A DNA stretch of 64,000 bases from Bernardetia sp. (GTDB lineage: Bacteria; Bacteroidota; Bacteroidia; Cytophagales; Bernardetiaceae). The position numbers and the translations under genes were made by a program. Positions 9,443 to 19,041 of the stretch are shown here, in pieces. The stretch covers positions 184,312-248,311 of the forward strand of contig JAHDBD010000003.1 in assembly GCA_020630575.1 (NCBI GenBank), given 5' to 3'. The notes beneath the pieces were generated by a model. That model was given only the letters and a program-made list of their open reading frames with translations, was not told where the DNA came from and ran no database searches. The stretch's first letter is position 1. Each line of letters opens with the position of its first letter.

Positions 9443-10481
9443 AATCTTGAAAGGTTAGTAGTTGTGTATATTTTTATTCTTGTTATTTCTTGAAAAATGA
9501 GACTCTCCTTTCAGAAGTCCCTTCTATAATATAAATTTTTCTTCATTTTTACTATCTTTATTCACGGCAAATTGAAGGATTTTTTTGTATAATTTGCACA
9601 CATGCTTTACGATTAATCATCCCCTAAAAAACTCTTTTTTTTACTATAAAAAGATTCCCAAATTGTTTTAAAAAATTTCATTTTTTTTCTTAAAAGAAAT
9701 CATTCTTAACAATGTCAAATTCAAAATTTATCTTGCAGAAACGCAAATTATTTTTAATAACTACGGATTTCAGAGTTAGAAGTAATCTAAGTTAAAAAAC
9801 AAAATTTTTTTTGCCTTACGTAACATTTTGGTAAAGATTAAGTAATACCGAAATCTACACGAACCCATTTACACTATCAAAAACAGCGATTACGCCTTTA
9901 AAACACTTACATTGCTATTCAAAGGGTAGCGTATTCTTATACAAAAAACCGATTTTTTTTCTCAGTTTTTTTTCTCAATTTTGTTATCACAATCCACATA
10001 CACGGAAAGATAACTACTAGCCTCTATGTCTTTTTAAAAAAATCAGCAAGCATAACAAACTTTATTGATTTTCAAAAAAAATAATTTAAAAAGAGGGTAG
10101 TTTTTGCACCCCCAGTTTTTGGTAAAATTAAGTTTTTAATAAAAAATGGGTTAAGGAGTTTTTGTCTTTATATAAAAAAAATCTTTATGAGATGAAGTGA
10201 AAATTTTGCTTCCAAACTCAGGTAAAGAAAAAGAAATTTAAGTTATAGATTTTATAATAGTAGAGCTACAAATTAAATTTTGTGGTTAATTATCAAATCA
10301 AACGATAAACAGAAAATAAATAGTAAAAAAGTAAAGACAACTAAAAGAATAAATCAATATCAGTAAATAAAAATGAGAGGCAGTACTACTAGTAAAATCT
10401 TTAATCAGATTGCCTTTTCTAATCTTATTGATACTAAAGAAATTTGGATAGTGTGTGGAAATTTAGTTTTTAAAATTAATT
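9443..10481. other. 1-kb AT-rich gene-free region upstream of dnaA (candidate oriC)
   Basis: The longest gene-free stretch of the window (1039 bases) lies directly upstream of dnaA, a common place for oriC. It is rich in A- and T-runs suited to unwinding. No exact DnaA box TTATCCACA was seen by eye. Near matches are TTATTCACG (9558-9566), TTATACAAA (near 9937), a CAATCCACA (near 9990) and TTAACCACA on the minus strand (near 10281). These are scattered rather than clustered, so the origin call is weak. A GC-skew switch cannot be judged here. Confidence 0.35.
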
Positions 10482-12404
10482 ATGGTATCACTTTCTCAAC
10501 AAAATACGGCTATCTCATTGAACCCACACTCAACAAATAGTGGTGGCTACAAGGATTGTCAGACAGTTTGGCAGCAATGTTTGGAGGTAATAAAGTCTGA
10601 AATTCCAGAACAGAGTTTCAAAACTTGGTTTATACCTGTCCGACCTTTGCGTTTGCGCCAAAATATTTTGACGATTCAAGTACCGAGCCTCTATTTTTAC
10701 GAATTTTTAGAAGAACATTATGTTCTTGTACTCAGAAAAGCGATTATCGAACAATTAGGGACAAATGGAAAATTAGAATACTCTCTTCTTCCAGAAAAAA
10801 AACAAACACCTTTATTTGATAATTCGTTTGACGAAAGTATAGAATCAACAAATCAGAATCAGCAAGGTCAAACAAAACAAAAAAATAATTTTAATTCTTC
10901 TTCTCATGTTTCTGAGAATCATGGTCATGAAGGAGATAATTCTGAAACGACTTCTATTCAAACAAGTTTGTTTCAAAATCAGAATTCAACTCAGCAAAAT
11001 AATAATCAAAAGGATATAGATTCAGATAATCCAATAGTCTTAAATGGCAATTCGAATTATGAAACGGCTACTTCTAGAAGCCAATTAAATAACTCAACTC
11101 AGCAATTTACTAGACAGGAAGAATATAAAACAGAATATAGAAAAGAGCTAGAAAATAAAGTAGAAGCAAGACAACCAATTAGACAAGAAAATAATAGAAC
11201 CCAACAAACTAGTACTACTAATCAGTTTGCGCCACAGGTTCAGAAGTCGTCTAATTTTCAACCTTCTACTTCACAGTCTTCTCAACAATATTATCAAAAT
11301 CAGACTCAAAATCGAACAAGAGATGTTCAACAACAGTCTAATTTTCGTCCTGTCAAGACAACACAAGCATTACCTCACAATCTTAATCCAAGATATACCT
11401 TTGATACTTTTGTAGAAGGTGAGTGTAATAGTGTTGCTTTTGCAGCAGGTAGAGCCATTGCCAAAAATCCAGGAAGAACGAGTTTTCACCCTTTAGTTTT
11501 ATATGGAGGTGTAGGTTTGGGCAAAACGCACTTAGCACATGCGATTGGCAACAAAATATTAGAACATTATCCAGAAAAGCGAGTAGTTTATGTGTCTGCT
11601 GACCAGTTTGCCAATGATTTTGTAGCTTCTGTACGTGAAAACGAAATTACGCAGTTTACCGAACAGTATTATCATTTAGATGTCTTGATTGTTGATGATA
11701 TTCAGTTTTTGTGTGATAAGGTAAAGACACAAGAGAGTTTTTTCCATATCTTCAATCACTTGCATAGTGCAGGCAAACAGATGATAATGACTAGCGATTG
11801 TGCACCTGCTCAAATGAGAGGTTTGCAAGAGCGACTACTTTCTCGTTTCAAATGGGGAGCAATCTTAGATTTGAAAGTTCCTGATGTAGAAACAAGAAAG
11901 GCAATTATTTACACGAAATTACAAGGATACGAATCGCAAGTTTCTCAAGATGTGATTGATTTTCTAGCAAAAAGTGTAACAACTAATGTTAGAGAATTAG
12001 AAGGTGTAATTACTTCTCTTTTGGCTAAATCTTCTTTGGCTGATATGAGTATTACATTAGACCTCGCTCGCCAAGCACTTGGCGCAGTTGTGGCACATCA
12101 AAACGAAACTCACGAACTTTCAATTGATGCAATTGAAGAAATTGTAGCAGCTTTTTTTCAAGTTACTTTAGAGCAGCTCAAAGGAAAAACAAGAAAAAAG
12201 GAAATTGCAGTAGCTCGTCAGTTTGCGATGTATCTAACAAAAGAATATACTGATTTGCCTTTAAAAGCAATCGGTTGGCACTTTGGAAAAAGAGATCACA
12301 GTACAGTTATTCATGCTTGTAAAGTTGTTCCTATCAAAATGGAACAGGAAGAATCTTATAAAAAGACTTTTGATGAGATTATCAAACGTATAGAACAACT
12401 TTAG
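10482..12404 (+). CDS. dnaA: Chromosomal replication initiator DnaA with an expanded linker
   Basis: Binds oriC and opens the duplex to load the helicase. Domain I spans about residues 20-105 (CLEVIKSEIPEQSFKTWF). Domain II, about 105-300, is a low-complexity stretch rich in Gln, Asn, Ser and Thr. The AAA+ domain III begins near LNPRYTFDTFVEG, with Walker A GGVGLGKTH (about 342-350) and Walker B VLIVDDIQF (about 399). Domain IV ends with the signature KRDHSTVIHACK (about 603-614). At 640 residues it is far longer than the usual 440-480, all due to the linker. It is followed by a strong terminator, and dnaN is not adjacent. Confidence 0.98.
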   Translation: MVSLSQQNTAISLNPHSTNSGGYKDCQTVWQQCLEVIKSEIPEQSFKTWFIPVRPLRLRQNILTIQVPSLYFYEFLEEHYVLVLRKAIIEQLGTNGKLEYSLLPEKKQTPLFDNSFDESIESTNQNQQGQTKQKNNFNSSSHVSENHGHEGDNSETTSIQTSLFQNQNSTQQNNNQKDIDSDNPIVLNGNSNYETATSRSQLNNSTQQFTRQEEYKTEYRKELENKVEARQPIRQENNRTQQTSTTNQFAPQVQKSSNFQPSTSQSSQQYYQNQTQNRTRDVQQQSNFRPVKTTQALPHNLNPRYTFDTFVEGECNSVAFAAGRAIAKNPGRTSFHPLVLYGGVGLGKTHLAHAIGNKILEHYPEKRVVYVSADQFANDFVASVRENEITQFTEQYYHLDVLIVDDIQFLCDKVKTQESFFHIFNHLHSAGKQMIMTSDCAPAQMRGLQERLLSRFKWGAILDLKVPDVETRKAIIYTKLQGYESQVSQDVIDFLAKSVTTNVRELEGVITSLLAKSSLADMSITLDLARQALGAVVAHQNETHELSIDAIEEIVAAFFQVTLEQLKGKTRKKEIAVARQFAMYLTKEYTDLPLKAIGWHFGKRDHSTVIHACKVVPIKMEQEESYKKTFDEIIKRIEQL

Positions 12405-12424
12405 AAGCAAAATTCTAACTCATA

Positions 12425-12466
12425 AAAAAAGCCAATAAGTTCTTTTCGTTCTTATTGGCTTTTTTA
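12425..12466. terminator. Bidirectional terminator between dnaA and a convergent gene
   Basis: AAAAAGCCAATAAG pairs with CTTATTGGCTTTTT around a short loop, with A-run and T-run on either side, so it can serve dnaA and the minus-strand gene at 12480. Confidence 0.85.
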
Positions 12467-12479
12467 TTTTCTTATTCTA

Positions 12480-13025
12480 TTACATTATATGGTTATTTTT
12501 ATTTTCTCCTTTGAAATAGGAATGGCTTAATTCAAATATACCAAATGAATCTCGGTAAGCATTAAATATATTTTGAATATATTCCTGTTGATTTTGAGAC
12601 ATCATTTCATATATTTTTGATTTGATACGTGGATATTCTTCAAAAATTTCTAATATATTAGCAAGAGGAAGAATATACAATTCTGTTACAGCATCACAAC
12701 AAATTGCATTATATAATCTATGAGTACCCTGTACTAGACAATTTTCTCCAAAAAATTCTCCTTTTGCAACCTTTCCTAACTCTTCAAATCGTTCTCCAAC
12801 ATCTAAGTCTAGTCGTATTTGACCTGATTTGACCATATAAAGAGCTTGACTCGGATCATTTCTAAAAAAAACAATTTCATCTTTTGAATAATTTCTTAAA
12901 TAAAGATTAGGTAGAAAAACCATTAACTCTTCATCAGTAAGGCAAGAAAAAATCAACATTTTTCTAAGAAAATCCATTAATTTTTTGTCTTGAGAAGAAT
13001 ATTTACGAGCAAATGGATTCCACAT
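12480..13025 (-). CDS. Cyclic nucleotide-binding domain protein without HTH
   Basis: A stand-alone cNMP-binding (Crp-like sensor) domain. About residues 18-135 show the beta-roll pattern, including IVFFRNDPSQALYMVKSGQIRL and the loop KGEFFGENCLVQGTHRLYNA, which corresponds to the phosphate-binding cassette although the usual Arg-Ala pair is not clearly conserved. The C-terminal part is a short helical tail (about 45 residues) with no helix-turn-helix, so it is unlikely to be a Crp/Fnr transcription factor. Ligand binding is unproven. It lies downstream of the phosphatase gene on the same strand, with 99 bases between them. Confidence 0.85.
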   Translation of the reverse strand: MWNPFARKYSSQDKKLMDFLRKMLIFSCLTDEELMVFLPNLYLRNYSKDEIVFFRNDPSQALYMVKSGQIRLDLDVGERFEELGKVAKGEFFGENCLVQGTHRLYNAICCDAVTELYILPLANILEIFEEYPRIKSKIYEMMSQNQQEYIQNIFNAYRDSFGIFELSHSYFKGENKNNHIM

Positions 13026-13124
13026 AGTAAAGTATGAAGTTAAAATTTAGAAGTGAGAGTTAAAATATAATTAGAGATTATAAAATTATTATTTCTAAAA
13101 TCAAAATTAAGTAAAAATATGAAG

Positions 13125-13835
13125 TTAATTTTCAGTATTTTCTTGTATAAAAATTTCATTTGAAGTCAAATCAAGACATAGTAAATTTCCTAAAAACATT
13201 TTTTTAGCATAAACACATCCATTATCTAAACAAATTGAAGGAGCTTTTAAATTGATGTCTTGTAAAATATAATCCAAAAAAGTAGGGTTATGTCCAACAA
13301 TAATGGTTTTATGATAAAAATAATTTTCTTTTTCTTTATTAGTAATTGCAAAATCTCTTTTCCAAAGCATTGTTTCAAAATCTAAAAATGGGTTATTAAT
13401 TTCTAAATTTTCTAAATTGAAGCCAGCATGAACTAAAAAGAAATTATCTAGCTCATAAAAATAAGGCAGAGTAGAAACAAAATCATACTCTAATTGTGAA
13501 AACTCAGCAGTTTTATCCAAAAACTGACTTGTCTTTATTCCTTCGTAATCTTCGATAAACATTTGTTCATGATTTCCACGTAAAGGAAAAATTTGATAGC
13601 CATTCTTTTCTTGGTTTTCTTGCAGTTTTATAATCAAATCTAAAACTCCTTTGCTATCCTTTCCTTTATTAATATAATCTCCTAACAAAAAAAGTTGGTC
13701 ATTTTTAGTCAATTTTATTTGATTTAATAAGGTTTTGAAAGTAGCCAAACAACCGTGAATATCAGGAATAACTAATTGCCTACCCTCTGGATTTTTAGAA
13801 ACAAATTTTGAATATTTTGTATGTTCTAGTTTCAT
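13125..13835 (-). CDS. PPP-family metallophosphoesterase (Ser/Thr phosphatase or diadenosine-polyphosphatase type)
   Basis: Calcineurin-like hydrolase with two metal ions. Motifs in order: VIPDIHGCLATF (DxHG), LLGDYINKGKDSKGVL (GDxxxxG), LRGNHEQM (GNHE), FLVHAGFN and IIVGHNPTFL (GH). In the second motif the usual GDYVDRG-type sequence is GDYINKG, so the Asp and Arg that assist phosphate binding in PP1-like enzymes appear as Asn and Lys. The main metal ligands remain. Substrate is open: phosphoprotein or dinucleotide. Length 236 is normal. It ends the transcript begun by the LptF/LptG permease, 17 bases away. Confidence 0.88.
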   Translation of the reverse strand: MKLEHTKYSKFVSKNPEGRQLVIPDIHGCLATFKTLLNQIKLTKNDQLFLLGDYINKGKDSKGVLDLIIKLQENQEKNGYQIFPLRGNHEQMFIEDYEGIKTSQFLDKTAEFSQLEYDFVSTLPYFYELDNFFLVHAGFNLENLEINNPFLDFETMLWKRDFAITNKEKENYFYHKTIIVGHNPTFLDYILQDINLKAPSICLDNGCVYAKKMFLGNLLCLDLTSNEIFIQENTEN

Positions 13836-13852
13836 GAATCTAAGTTCTTACT

Positions 13853-14959
13853 TTATTTAGGCGCACGCCAGTAGAGATAAATAGCAACTATACCAAAGAT
13901 AACATTTGGAATCCAAGCTCCCACACGAGGGTCTAATGCACCACTTTGTCCTAAACTTCTAGCTACTACTACAAACAAAATAAAAACGAAAGCCAACACA
14001 AAACCAAGTGCAATATTAAAACTTGTTCCTTGTCTTGTTTTTTTAGAAGAAACTACCACCCCCATCAAGGTAAGAATAATAATAGCAAAAGGAGATGCAT
14101 AACGCTGATATTTTTCTACATAATAGATTCCTAGCTCAAGAGCCGTACCTCTTGCTTTTTGTTCTGCAATATATTCATCTATTTCTGGCAAAGTTAGGGT
14201 TTCATTATACCTATATTTACTCTCAAAATCTTTTGGCAAAAGTCCCATGAGCGTATCCATATCTTTTCCTTTCAGAATCAATTCTCGTTCTGTAAAAAAC
14301 GTATGTATTTTGTAATCGTCTATGTGCCATGTGTGTTTTAAGGTATCCCAAGTAATATTTTCAGCAGATAGTTTTTCTACTAATTTTCTATTTTCTATAC
14401 GTTCTATTGTAAATTTTCGTCCATTAAATGTATTGTTATTATAGCTTTGAAGATATACATAGGTATTCGAATCTATCTTTGAATGTACATTTCGCTCATC
14501 AAAAGAAAAAGGTTTTTTGACATATGTACTTTCAAATTCTACCCTTATTTTATTGGCACGAGGAACAACCCAACCACTCAAATAAAATGAAAAAACAGCA
14601 ATCATTATAGCACCAATCATATAAGGAACAAATAATCTTAAGTAACTCATACCACCACTAAGCATAGCTATAATTTCAGTGCGTCCTGCCATACGAGAAG
14701 TTACAAACACAGTTGCAATAAAAACCATTAGTGGAGTAATCAGTCCGATTAGATGCATTACAAAATTGAAATAATAAACTACTACAATCTCTTTAAATCC
14801 TAAAGAATGTTTCAGAAAATCATCACTTTTTTCGCTATAGTCAATCGCACAAATAACTGCTAAGATTACCAAAACGACAAAAACGTAAGTGGTAAGAAAT
14901 TTTTTAAGAATATATATGTCTAATATTTTCACTCTAGTATTTTGATTTTTAGAATCCAA
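13853..14959 (-). CDS. LptF/LptG family lipopolysaccharide-export permease
   Basis: Inner-membrane permease of the Lpt ABC system that extracts lipopolysaccharide toward the outer membrane. The topology is diagnostic: three N-terminal helices (FLTTYVFVVLVILAVICAI first), a long periplasmic beta-jellyroll (about residues 130-265), and three C-terminal helices with the conserved PFAIIILTLMGVVVSSKKTR and FVLAFVFILFVVVARSLGQ. The N-terminal motif LDIYILKKFLTTYVF matches the family start. Whether it is LptF or LptG cannot be decided from one copy. The phosphatase gene follows after 17 bases. A promoter candidate lies at 15020-15046. Confidence 0.92.
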   Translation of the reverse strand: MDSKNQNTRVKILDIYILKKFLTTYVFVVLVILAVICAIDYSEKSDDFLKHSLGFKEIVVVYYFNFVMHLIGLITPLMVFIATVFVTSRMAGRTEIIAMLSGGMSYLRLFVPYMIGAIMIAVFSFYLSGWVVPRANKIRVEFESTYVKKPFSFDERNVHSKIDSNTYVYLQSYNNNTFNGRKFTIERIENRKLVEKLSAENITWDTLKHTWHIDDYKIHTFFTERELILKGKDMDTLMGLLPKDFESKYRYNETLTLPEIDEYIAEQKARGTALELGIYYVEKYQRYASPFAIIILTLMGVVVSSKKTRQGTSFNIALGFVLAFVFILFVVVARSLGQSGALDPRVGAWIPNVIFGIVAIYLYWRAPK

Positions 14960-15019
14960 ATCCTAAGCATCTTTAAGTACTTTAGCTTTGGATAAAATAT
15001 TTGTATTATAATTTTACTA

Positions 15020-15046
15020 CAAACTTACAATTTTGAAAGATAACAA
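15020..15046 (-). promoter_or_regulatory. Candidate promoter of the LptF/LptG gene
   Basis: On the minus strand TTG (15044-15046) precedes TAAGTTTG (15020-15027) by 16 bases. The -7 box is a full TAnnTTTG match. The leader would be about 55 bases. Confidence 0.45.
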
Positions 15047-15210
15047 TTTAATCAAAATCTAATTTTCTAACAGTTTTAAAGATATTTTAAAAATAAATGG
15101 TGTTTTTGTGATTCTATTTATACTGATAGTATTTTCAAGACTCATTTTTTTATGTCTGAAAATAATTGTTATATTGTTTGTAGCAACTCTACTCTCACTA
15201 CCTTAACATT

Positions 15211-17394
15211 ATGTTTATGTACAAAGCTAAATCAGGTTGTATTTTTATAGAAAAAAAACTAACTAGTTTTAGTGTAGTAGTTTGTATGCTTTTGTGTTTT
15301 TGCACTTCTTTATCTGCTCAAGAAGTTACTGAAGAATACATAACTATTAGTGATACTCATACCTCTTTCCTTTTAGATCCTTATTTACATTACTATAATG
15401 ATGAAGTTGGTAATTTATCAATCAATCAAATTAGTAATGATATAACACAAAAACAGTTTTCACATTCTCTAAAATTTACAGAAAACACAAAATACATTTG
15501 GATTTATTTTGATGTAATCACAAACAGCAATAGAGAATGGCTAGTCAATACAAAAACTAAAAATAATATTTTATATAAAAAATATGATTCTAAATGGAAA
15601 GCTTTTAATTCTTCTGATTATTTATATTCTGATATACGTGTTCTGTTTCCCAAACTTAAATTAGATACTTTAGAACGTATTTATATAAGGGTAGCACCAT
15701 ATCGTAAAATGATACATACTCATAAACCAAGTATCTATATTAGACAAAAATACTCTTTTGAAAAAGACTTTTTAGAAGATACTATTTTTTATATGCTAGT
15801 TGTGGGAATAGTATTTGGTTTGTTTTTTTATAATTTATTTCTTTCCATAAGTACAAAAAGTTATAGTTACCTTTTTTATAGCTGTTCAGTATTTATGGTT
15901 GGATTAAAATTTTTCTTGTTTTCTGATTTATACAAAGAGTTTTTTATAGCAATTGATTATCAAGCTGTGTACTCTAATACTTGTACATCTTTATCTATCT
16001 TTTTTTATTCTATTTTCTCTCTAGCCTATTTTAAAGAAGATTCAAAAAGTAAATGGACAAAGACTATTATTTCATTTCTCCTATTTCATATCATTATATC
16101 CAGTCTTTACATATACAATTCATTTTATTATTTTGATTACTTTTATGAATCTCTAGGAAACCTTAGTATTGTGAGTATTTATACATCTCTTCTTATCTAC
16201 TCTATTTACAAGGCAAAAAAGAAAGTATTAGGGTCAAAGTCATTTTTGCTTGCCAACTCTTTTTTAATACCTGTTGTATTAGCTGTTGTACTAATTACAG
16301 TAATGGATTTAAAGCAACCTGTTGGTTATATTCTTAGTTTTGGTGTAGTGATTCAGTTACTCTTATTTTCTTTTGCACTAGGTTCTCGGTTTAATTTAAT
16401 CAAAAAACAAATTACTCAAAAAGAAATCGAAAAAGAACAGTTAGAAAAACAGCAAATTTTAGAAGTACAAAAGGTAATAGAACAAAAAAATATAGAATTA
16501 GTAGAACAAGTAACAAATAGAACTTCTAAACTGCGAGAAGCAAATGAAGAAATGGGCAAGCTAATACAAGAACTAGACACGACTAATGAATCATTACAAA
16601 ATACATTTGCTGATTTACAATTGCAACATAACAAAATAACGGATAGCATTTACTATGCAAATAATATCCAAGAGGCAATTTTGCCTAATGTCTCAAAAAT
16701 AAAAGCTATTTTTTCTGATTTTTTTGTCTTTTTTCGCCCTCGTGATGTAGTAAGTGGAGATTTTTATTGGTCTATTGCTTTAGATAAGGACAAGTATTTG
16801 TTAGGTGCTTTTGATTGCACAGGACATGGCGTTCCGGGTGCTTTCATGTCTATGATAAGTTATCAAATACTCAATGAAATAGTTCTTGTTAAAAAGAAAA
16901 TAATGCCTAATGAAATTTTGGATTTGTTACGAAAAGAACTCTATTTTTCTCTTAAACAAAACGAAAATTCAAATAAAGATGGATTAGATGCTTGTTTGAT
17001 TTTGATAGATAAAAAAGAAGAAAAAGTCTACTTTTCAGGTGCAAAAAATCCACTTTACTATGTGAAAGATAATAACTTAGCAACTTTACAAACTATAAAA
17101 GGAAATAACCTTTATATAGGAGGTAGATATGATGAAAAAGATAAGTTTACACTTCATACAGTTCCATTCCACCAAAAGGACACTCAATTTTATCTTTGTT
17201 CGGATGGAATACAAGATCAATTTGGTGGAGACAAAGGACGAAAATTAATGCGAAAGGTATTCAAAGATTATTTATTACAAAAAGCTACTCTTTCATCAAA
17301 AGAACAAGATACATTTTGGAATACTTTTATTACAAAATGGCAAGGAAAAAATCAACAGACTGATGACATGCTCTTGATTGGAATACGACCTTGA
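15211..17394 (+). CDS. 7TM-DISM receptor fused to a SpoIIE/PP2C phosphatase
   Basis: Membrane receptor that probably converts an external signal into protein dephosphorylation in an anti-sigma or anti-anti-sigma partner switch. Order: signal peptide ending near SLSAQ (about residue 37), an extracellular 7TMR-DISM-type sensor domain (about 40-185), seven hydrophobic helices (about 190-395), a coiled coil rich in Glu, Gln and Lys (about 405-485), and a C-terminal SpoIIE domain with VVSGDFYW, GAFDCTGHGVPGAFMSM and CSDGIQDQFGG, whose Asp residues bind metal. Length 727 is typical of Cytophagales examples. No anti-sigma gene is adjacent. It is divergent from the LptF/LptG gene. Confidence 0.92.
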   Translation: MFMYKAKSGCIFIEKKLTSFSVVVCMLLCFCTSLSAQEVTEEYITISDTHTSFLLDPYLHYYNDEVGNLSINQISNDITQKQFSHSLKFTENTKYIWIYFDVITNSNREWLVNTKTKNNILYKKYDSKWKAFNSSDYLYSDIRVLFPKLKLDTLERIYIRVAPYRKMIHTHKPSIYIRQKYSFEKDFLEDTIFYMLVVGIVFGLFFYNLFLSISTKSYSYLFYSCSVFMVGLKFFLFSDLYKEFFIAIDYQAVYSNTCTSLSIFFYSIFSLAYFKEDSKSKWTKTIISFLLFHIIISSLYIYNSFYYFDYFYESLGNLSIVSIYTSLLIYSIYKAKKKVLGSKSFLLANSFLIPVVLAVVLITVMDLKQPVGYILSFGVVIQLLLFSFALGSRFNLIKKQITQKEIEKEQLEKQQILEVQKVIEQKNIELVEQVTNRTSKLREANEEMGKLIQELDTTNESLQNTFADLQLQHNKITDSIYYANNIQEAILPNVSKIKAIFSDFFVFFRPRDVVSGDFYWSIALDKDKYLLGAFDCTGHGVPGAFMSMISYQILNEIVLVKKKIMPNEILDLLRKELYFSLKQNENSNKDGLDACLILIDKKEEKVYFSGAKNPLYYVKDNNLATLQTIKGNNLYIGGRYDEKDKFTLHTVPFHQKDTQFYLCSDGIQDQFGGDKGRKLMRKVFKDYLLQKATLSSKEQDTFWNTFITKWQGKNQQTDDMLLIGIRP

Positions 17395-17547
17395 TAAATA
17401 AAAATAATTATATTCTTTTGAAATAAGGAATTAAGAATCAAAAAAAATTACGACCTTTGCAGGCAAATAGCTACCTCTCCTTTTGTATTTATCGTTGTAG
17501 TCGTTTTTTTATAGTTTATCATGGATTATTAATTGTTATTACTTGCT

Positions 17548-18411
17548 ATGAAAGTTGTTGAAAAAATTGATGAGCTTAGAACATCTTTAACATCGTATTC
17601 AAAATCAGAAAAAACGATTGGTTTTGTGCCTACTATGGGGGCACTTCACAAAGGACATATTTCACTTATCAAAACAGCAAAAAAGAAATCAGACTTTGTA
17701 GTGTGTAGTATTTTTGTGAACCCTCTTCAATTTAATAACACAGGCGATTTTACAAATTATCCTATTTCTTTAGAGAAAGATATAAAAATGTTAGAAAAAG
17801 CAGGCTGCGATTTGCTTTTCTTGCCAAATTCTGATACTATGTATCAGAGTCCTGTCCGTACAAAGATGAATTTTGATGGATTAGATAATGTAATGGAAGG
17901 AAAACATCGACAAGGACATTTTAATGGAGTAGGGATTGTGGTCGCAAAATTATTTAATTTAGTACAACCTAATCACGCATTTTTCGGACAAAAAGACCTC
18001 CAACAATTTGCTATTATTCAGCAAATGGTAACTGATTTATCGTTTCCTATCAAGCTTTATTGCTGTCCTATCAAAAGAGAAGAAGACGGACTGGCGATGT
18101 CTTCAAGAAATAGAAGATTAGACGAAGACCAAAGGGTTATTGCTCCTAAAATATATGAAAGTCTTATTTTGACTAAAAAAATGCTCAAAAAAGGAGAATC
18201 TGTAGAAAAATCACAGCGAGCAGGCATTTCTCATTTAGATAAATATAAAGAGTTCGAAACTGAATATTTGGAAATTATAGATGCAACTACTCTACAACCT
18301 TTAGATTCTAAATTAAAATTTAAAAAATTAGATACTAGCACAAAAATTGCAATTTGTGTCGCTGCAAAACTAGGAGAAATACGACTAATTGATAATATTA
18401 TTATTGATTGA
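17548..18411 (+). CDS. panC: Pantoate--beta-alanine ligase
   Basis: Joins pantoate and beta-alanine with ATP to give pantothenate, the precursor of coenzyme A. Motifs: the nucleotide-binding FVPTMGALHKGHISL (HxGH-like), NPLQFN, FFGQKDLQQFAI and the KMSKS-like MSSRNRRL. Length 287 is normal. The ATG at 17548 gives the standard start (MKVVEKIDELRTSL); the longer open frame only adds five codons from a TTG. panD follows 177 bases later on the same strand, so both pantothenate steps sit together, though no panB is seen. Confidence 0.96.
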   Translation: MKVVEKIDELRTSLTSYSKSEKTIGFVPTMGALHKGHISLIKTAKKKSDFVVCSIFVNPLQFNNTGDFTNYPISLEKDIKMLEKAGCDLLFLPNSDTMYQSPVRTKMNFDGLDNVMEGKHRQGHFNGVGIVVAKLFNLVQPNHAFFGQKDLQQFAIIQQMVTDLSFPIKLYCCPIKREEDGLAMSSRNRRLDEDQRVIAPKIYESLILTKKMLKKGESVEKSQRAGISHLDKYKEFETEYLEIIDATTLQPLDSKLKFKKLDTSTKIAICVAAKLGEIRLIDNIIID

Positions 18412-18588
18412 TTTGAAAGTTATTGTTTACCCACAAGAGCAAACCACTTTTTTATCAAAATCAGAATAGTGCCAAATCATTAAGAAATTACAACTTAAAC
18501 ATTAATAAATTCGTATAATTAAGCAGAAACTATTAAAATCCTTTCAAAAAAAGATTTCTTTTTTTGTTATTTTAATCAAAAAACAACT

Positions 18589-18936
18589 ATGTTATTACAA
18601 ATATTCAAATCAAAGATACATTGCGTTAAGATTACACAAGCCGAACTAAATTATGTAGGCAGCATTACCATAGATGAAGAATTGATGGAAGCTGCTAATT
18701 TATATGAAGGTGAGCGTGTACAAATTGTAAATAATAATAATGGAGAACGCATCGAAACTTATGTCATTCGTGGTGAGCGTGGAACAGGTACAATTTGTTT
18801 AAATGGTGCTGCTGCTCGTAGAGCACAAGTTGGAGATGTTGTAATTATTATTTCATACGCTCTCATGACACACGATGAAGCAAAGGCTCACAAACCAACG
18901 ATTATATTTCCAAACGAAAATAATCGTTTGAATTAG
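18589..18936 (+). CDS. panD: Aspartate 1-decarboxylase precursor
   Basis: Makes beta-alanine from aspartate for PanC. The proenzyme cleaves itself between Gly24 and Ser25 to form the pyruvoyl cofactor; both residues are at exactly these positions ([13 protein letters not shown]). Other family elements: [32 protein letters not shown] and [10 protein letters not shown]. Length 115 is normal. It is the last gene before a strong inverted repeat at 18967-19040. Confidence 0.97.
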   Translation: MLLQIFKSKIHCVKITQAELNYVGSITIDEELMEAANLYEGERVQIVNNNNGERIETYVIRGERGTGTICLNGAAARRAQVGDVVIIISYALMTHDEAKAHKPTIIFPNENNRLN

Positions 18937-18966
18937 AATAATACAAAACTGAATTTCTATATATAC

Positions 18967-19040
18967 ACTCTATTTTATAATGCTCTTGTTGCTTTATTCA
19001 AAAACTAACAATGACATTATAAAATAGAGTATGTTTTTTT
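18967..19040. terminator. Large inverted repeat terminator
   Basis: A perfect 16-bp stem, ACTCTATTTTATAATG at 18967-18982 and CATTATAAAATAGAGT at 19015-19030, encloses a 32-base loop and is followed by T9-10. It separates panD from the convergent LOG-family gene and can act on both. Confidence 0.75.
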
Positions 19041-19041
19041 T

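Noticed and set aside
9443..10481. Cluster of true DnaA boxes in the pre-dnaA gap
   Set aside because: No exact TTATCCACA was found by eye; only scattered near matches, so oriC is kept as a weak proposal.
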